Positions 61,015 to 64,000 of a DNA stretch of 64,000 nucleotides are shown here, piece by piece (position 1 is the stretch's first letter; each line of letters opens with the position of its first letter). A model generated the notes under the pieces. That model saw nothing but the letters and a program-made list of their open reading frames with translations, ran no database searches and had not been told where the DNA came from. Origin of the DNA: Psychrobium sp051201665. Its GTDB lineage: Bacteria > Pseudomonadota > Gammaproteobacteria > Enterobacterales > Psychrobiaceae. Both the position numbers and the translations under genes were made by a program. Location: assembly GCF_051201665.1 (NCBI RefSeq), contig NZ_CP179210.1, forward strand, positions 4,030,001-4,094,000, in the 5' to 3' direction.

Positions 61015-61913
61015 GTACATTAATTAGCTGTCAAAACGTCAATAAGTTTTTTGGTTCAAAGCAAGCACTTAAAAACGTAAGTTTTGAACTGAACGTGGGT
61101 GAAACAACGGCATTAGTTGGCCCGAATGGCGCAGGTAAAACTACGCTATTTAGCATCCTGTGTAATTACCATTTACCAAGCTCTGGTGACGTTTCTATTT
61201 TTGGGGAAAAACCAGGAAGTACCGCACTTGTCGGTCGCGTCGGCGCACTGCCGCAAGATGCTCAACTCGACCCGCGATTCGCTATTAAACACCAACTAGA
61301 GCTATACGCTAAACTCCAAGGCTTTAGTAAAAAAGAAGCCCAAAGTGAATGCTTACGCGTACTAGAACGTGTTGAGTTATCACAGGTGTTAAATGAGCGC
61401 CCTGCCGCACTCAGCCACGGTATGCGCAAACGCGTTACCATCGCACAAGCACTTATTGGTAGTCCTGAATTAGTCATGCTCGACGAGCCAACCGCAGGAT
61501 TAGATCCAGCTAATGCACGTAATATTCGTCAATTAGTAATGGATTTATCAGGTGATGCGAGCTTTATTATTAGCTCACATAACCTCGATGAATTAGAGCG
61601 CTTATGTTCAACCGTACTGTTGTTGGAACAAGGAAACTTATCGCAACAAGAAATCGGGCAGCAAACGGCGAATAACCAGCAAAGTATTACGTTATTACTT
61701 GAACCGACAGAACTAGCGGCTACCGAATTATTAACATCAATTCAAGGTGTTAAAGGTATCGAGATGGTAAACAAGCAAGAGTTTATCGTGAAATATGATG
61801 CGTTCAACTCACCCACTTTCGATATTGAATTAATCCAAGGGCTACAACAGCACGGATTACAATATCGTCAATTAACAAAAGGGTTATCGTTAGAGCAGCA
61901 ATTGTTTGCATAG
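61011..61913 (+). CDS. ABC transporter ATP-binding protein
   Basis: A 300-residue ATPase with Walker A VGPNGAGKTTLFSIL, signature LSHGMRKRVTIAQALIG (LSHGM variant), Walker B LVMLDEPTAGLDP and H-loop ISSHNLDELE. A roughly 80-residue C-terminal extension is typical of ABC-2 export ATPases. It pairs with the overlapping permease gene. Location near a peptide-type adaptor gene suggests envelope export, but the substrate is unknown. Confidence 0.92.
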   Translation: MSTLISCQNVNKFFGSKQALKNVSFELNVGETTALVGPNGAGKTTLFSILCNYHLPSSGDVSIFGEKPGSTALVGRVGALPQDAQLDPRFAIKHQLELYAKLQGFSKKEAQSECLRVLERVELSQVLNERPAALSHGMRKRVTIAQALIGSPELVMLDEPTAGLDPANARNIRQLVMDLSGDASFIISSHNLDELERLCSTVLLLEQGNLSQQEIGQQTANNQQSITLLLEPTELAATELLTSIQGVKGIEMVNKQEFIVKYDAFNSPTFDIELIQGLQQHGLQYRQLTKGLSLEQQLFA

Positions 61914-62026
61914 CGCTCTCTAGAGTGGTGATGTCATTCGCCACTCTTCAACTTTACAATACCATCACATTGCAAATGCGCTATTCACTAACTAGTCTTA
62001 ATTTGCTCTCACGTGGTGGACTATCA

Positions 62027-62788
62027 ATGAAAATTCAACAAAGTATTAAAACTCTGACAAAGCATCTTCCCATTTTATTCGGATTCTATTGTTTTTCGAT
62101 GCCAATATCAGCCGCACAATTATCAGTTGTCACCGAAGAGGGATCCCTGCAATATTCTAAAGACAATGAGATTACAGGTATTGCAACAGACCTTGTAAAG
62201 GCTGTACTCGAACAAGCCAATATAACAGGTGACTTTCAAATCTATCCATGGACAAGAGCTTATAATCTCGCGCAAACTCAGCCTAATGTTCTGATTTATT
62301 CAATGGCTAGAACGCCACAACGAGAAAATAAATTCAAATGGATTGGTGAAATTACCCCTCTCGACTATAAATTTTTTCGACTCAAATCTAATAACTCAAT
62401 TAATCCAAAAACTCTTGAACAGGCAAAGAAATTTAGAGTCGGTGTTATTAATCAAGGCGCCATACACCATTTTGTAAATTCACATGGATTTAACGACGTT
62501 TCCGTTGTATCAAACTCAAGCGCTCATTTACGTGTATTTTTGAACAAGCGTGTTGACCTTATTATTATTAATAGTTTACGACTCGATGAGTTTTGTCAAA
62601 ATACTAAAATCGATTGCGATCTGATAGAGCCAGTCATGTCGATTAATGAGATATCAAAGGGTCTATATATGGCATTAAGTCTGAAAACAGGTGATTATAT
62701 ACATCACCAATTGGTAACTGCGTTTCAAAAAATCAAAAGTCAGGGTACATATCAACGTATCATGCAAACTAAGGACACAGCTCAATGA
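62027..62788 (+). CDS. periplasmic substrate-binding-protein-like (SBP type 3)
   Basis: From ATG 62027 the 253-residue product has a signal peptide (LPILFGFYCFSMPISAAQL). The type-3 solute-binding fold follows: ITGIATDLVKAVLEQANITG, IYPWTRAYNLAQTQPNVLIY, FRVGVINQGAIHHFV. The PWTRAY motif occurs in amino-acid-type binding proteins of marine gammaproteobacteria that lack a partner permease. An in-frame reading from 61925 precedes the signal peptide and is not favoured. Its TGA overlaps the ATG of the HlyD gene. Confidence 0.8.
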   Translation: MKIQQSIKTLTKHLPILFGFYCFSMPISAAQLSVVTEEGSLQYSKDNEITGIATDLVKAVLEQANITGDFQIYPWTRAYNLAQTQPNVLIYSMARTPQRENKFKWIGEITPLDYKFFRLKSNNSINPKTLEQAKKFRVGVINQGAIHHFVNSHGFNDVSVVSNSSAHLRVFLNKRVDLIIINSLRLDEFCQNTKIDCDLIEPVMSINEISKGLYMALSLKTGDYIHHQLVTAFQKIKSQGTYQRIMQTKDTAQ

Positions 62789-64000
62789 GAGAACCAAAGA
62801 ATCTCAATCAAAACGGAGGTCAACAGGGAAATTGGTATTTAAATCGGGCACAGCCTTTATCAATAAAACTCACTGTTGGAATATTAACAACAGTCGCTGT
62901 TTTAATTGTCACCTTCCTATTTAATGCTCAATATTCTCGCAAAGAAACAGTTCGTGGTTTTTTAATGCCTAATAAAGGCGTCATCAAAAGTTTCGCAGTC
63001 CAAGGCGGTACGATTGAGAAACTATGGGTCAAAGAAGGAGAAGTTGTTGAAAAAGGTCAAACCTTGGCAACAATGATCATTCAACAGCGCAATAGCGATG
63101 GTATTGAATTAAGCACTCAACTTGCTAAACAACTTCAAACACAACAATCATTATTGCAAGACGAAATTAAGCAACATCAAACACTCAAAACACAAGAATT
63201 AAATAGCTTGACCAGTCGTCAGCAAGCGCTTGAACTTGAAAAAATCGCCCTCAAAAACCAATTGCAATTAGCGAATGAAAAAGCTGTTTTACTACAAGAA
63301 CAATTAACGCAATTTAGTAACCTAAACGCTAAAGGGTATTTATCTAACTTAGATAAAGGTCGACAAGAGCAAGCCCTACTTGAAGTGAAACAAGAGCAAC
63401 AAAACTTAAACCGTTTATTGTTGCAGCAAAGCCGAGAAGTCAATCAATTGGCACACAGTATTGAAAGCGCTCCACAACAATACACACTACGAATTAACAA
63501 TTTAATTCGTCAACAAAGCGAAATCACGCGTCAGTTAGCGCAAGTTGATAATAATCATCAATATACCATTACAGCAAGTAATTCTGGCACCGTCACAGGT
63601 ATCCAAGTCGTAGAAGGTGAAAGCTTATCTCGTACAAAACCACTGCTACATATTTTACCAGCAGGTTCGACACTAGTTGCAGAGTTACTATTACCTACTC
63701 GCTCGGCGGGTTTTGTACAAAAAGGCCACCATGCAAAGTTACGTTTCGATGCATTTCCTTACCAACGTTTTGGCTTTATTAACAGTGAAATAAACAGAGT
63801 CGACCGCGCCCTCATTACACCCAATGAAGTGCAATTACCTATTGAATTACAAGAGCCTGTTTATCGACTACGCGCACAATTAGACACACAACATGTGCAA
63901 GCCTTCGGGAAAGATTTTAATTTGAAAAGTGGCATGTTATTCGAGGCCGATATCATGCTTGAGCAACGCACGTTAATAGAATGGTTATTAGAGCCGCTAT
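62785..64000 (+). CDS. HlyD-family membrane fusion protein, cut by window end
   Basis: ATG 62785 overlaps the preceding stop (ATGA). The 405 visible residues show a membrane helix (about 28-48), first lipoyl half (GFLMPNKGVIKSFAVQGGTI), long coiled coil (about 100-235), second lipoyl half (TASNSGTVTGIQVVEGESL) and beta-barrel (LLPTRSAGFVQKGH, LRFDAFPYQRFGFI). It is paralogous to the adaptor at 28706-29950, strongly so in the barrel domain. By analogy a C39-type ABC exporter gene may follow beyond the window. Only the last few residues appear to be missing. Confidence 0.88.
   Translation, partial: MREPKNLNQNGGQQGNWYLNRAQPLSIKLTVGILTTVAVLIVTFLFNAQYSRKETVRGFLMPNKGVIKSFAVQGGTIEKLWVKEGEVVEKGQTLATMIIQQRNSDGIELSTQLAKQLQTQQSLLQDEIKQHQTLKTQELNSLTSRQQALELEKIALKNQLQLANEKAVLLQEQLTQFSNLNAKGYLSNLDKGRQEQALLEVKQEQQNLNRLLLQQSREVNQLAHSIESAPQQYTLRINNLIRQQSEITRQLAQVDNNHQYTITASNSGTVTGIQVVEGESLSRTKPLLHILPAGSTLVAELLLPTRSAGFVQKGHHAKLRFDAFPYQRFGFINSEINRVDRALITPNEVQLPIELQEPVYRLRAQLDTQHVQAFGKDFNLKSGMLFEADIMLEQRTLIEWLLEPL

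Overview
This window looks like a chromosome segment of a low-GC marine gammaproteobacterium, most likely of the Alteromonadales (Colwellia/Thalassotalea-like). That is inferred from core gene order and protein style: malic enzyme-rpmE/priA-argS-SPOR protein-hslVU, gpsA-secB-grxC-rhodanese/gpmI-envC-yibQ, and rpoH-ftsX-ftsE-ftsY/rsmD. No rRNA, tRNA, CRISPR array or prophage was recognised.

Layout. 1-7.8 kb: a truncated second-type rsgA, a malic enzyme, then rpmE, priA, argS and an FtsN-like SPOR protein. 7.9-15.4 kb: a minus-strand accessory island between the SPOR gene and hslV. It holds two hipBA-type toxin-antitoxin pairs (the first antitoxin frameshifted), two XRE/membrane regulators (one frameshifted, plus a decayed 3' copy of it), two alpha/beta hydrolases and a MITE. 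15.6-24.5 kb: hslVU behind a sigma-32 promoter, a secreted PQQ-repeat-like protein, a MITE-broken DUF971 gene, msrPQ, cpxP divergent from cpxRA with a textbook Cpx box, and trmL. 24.5-33 kb: an AT-rich peptide-export locus. 33-44.6 kb: housekeeping genes for phospholipid synthesis, protein export, division and heat shock; ftsY carries a 22-unit, 27-bp repeat. 44.6-47 kb: a TonB-receptor stump, a MITE and an IS1111-type IS110 element nested in that MITE. 47-56.7 kb: ETF-quinone oxidoreductase, tmcA, a thioesterase, a CadC-like regulator divergent from a DUF5916 outer-membrane barrel, and a GNAT stump. 56.8-59.9 kb: mesX-mesD methionine synthesis genes and a TauE permease, with matching TGAA-N5-TTCA operators upstream of both units. 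60-64 kb: an ABC-2 exporter, a periplasmic binding-protein-like gene and an HlyD-type adaptor that runs off the window.

The most unusual system is the 24.6-33 kb locus. Two small genes encode double-glycine leaders (ending VSGG and VAGG). They lie beside a periplasmic bilobal aspartic-protease-like protein, an HlyD adaptor and a C39-peptidase ABC exporter, the last three joined by TAATG stop/start overlaps. I infer a dedicated export and maturation pathway for a Gly/Phe-rich peptide. The locus is damaged: an IS66-like element sits directly in front of the peptide gene, an IS5-family element splits the exporter (removing it with one CTAG copy restores a 711-codon frame), and one peptide gene has an in-frame amber codon.

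Mobile-element wear is a theme. One 157-158 bp MITE family (TACCAA...TTGGTA ends) has broken rsgA and the DUF971 gene, adjoins a TonB-receptor stump, and served as the landing site for the IS110 element.
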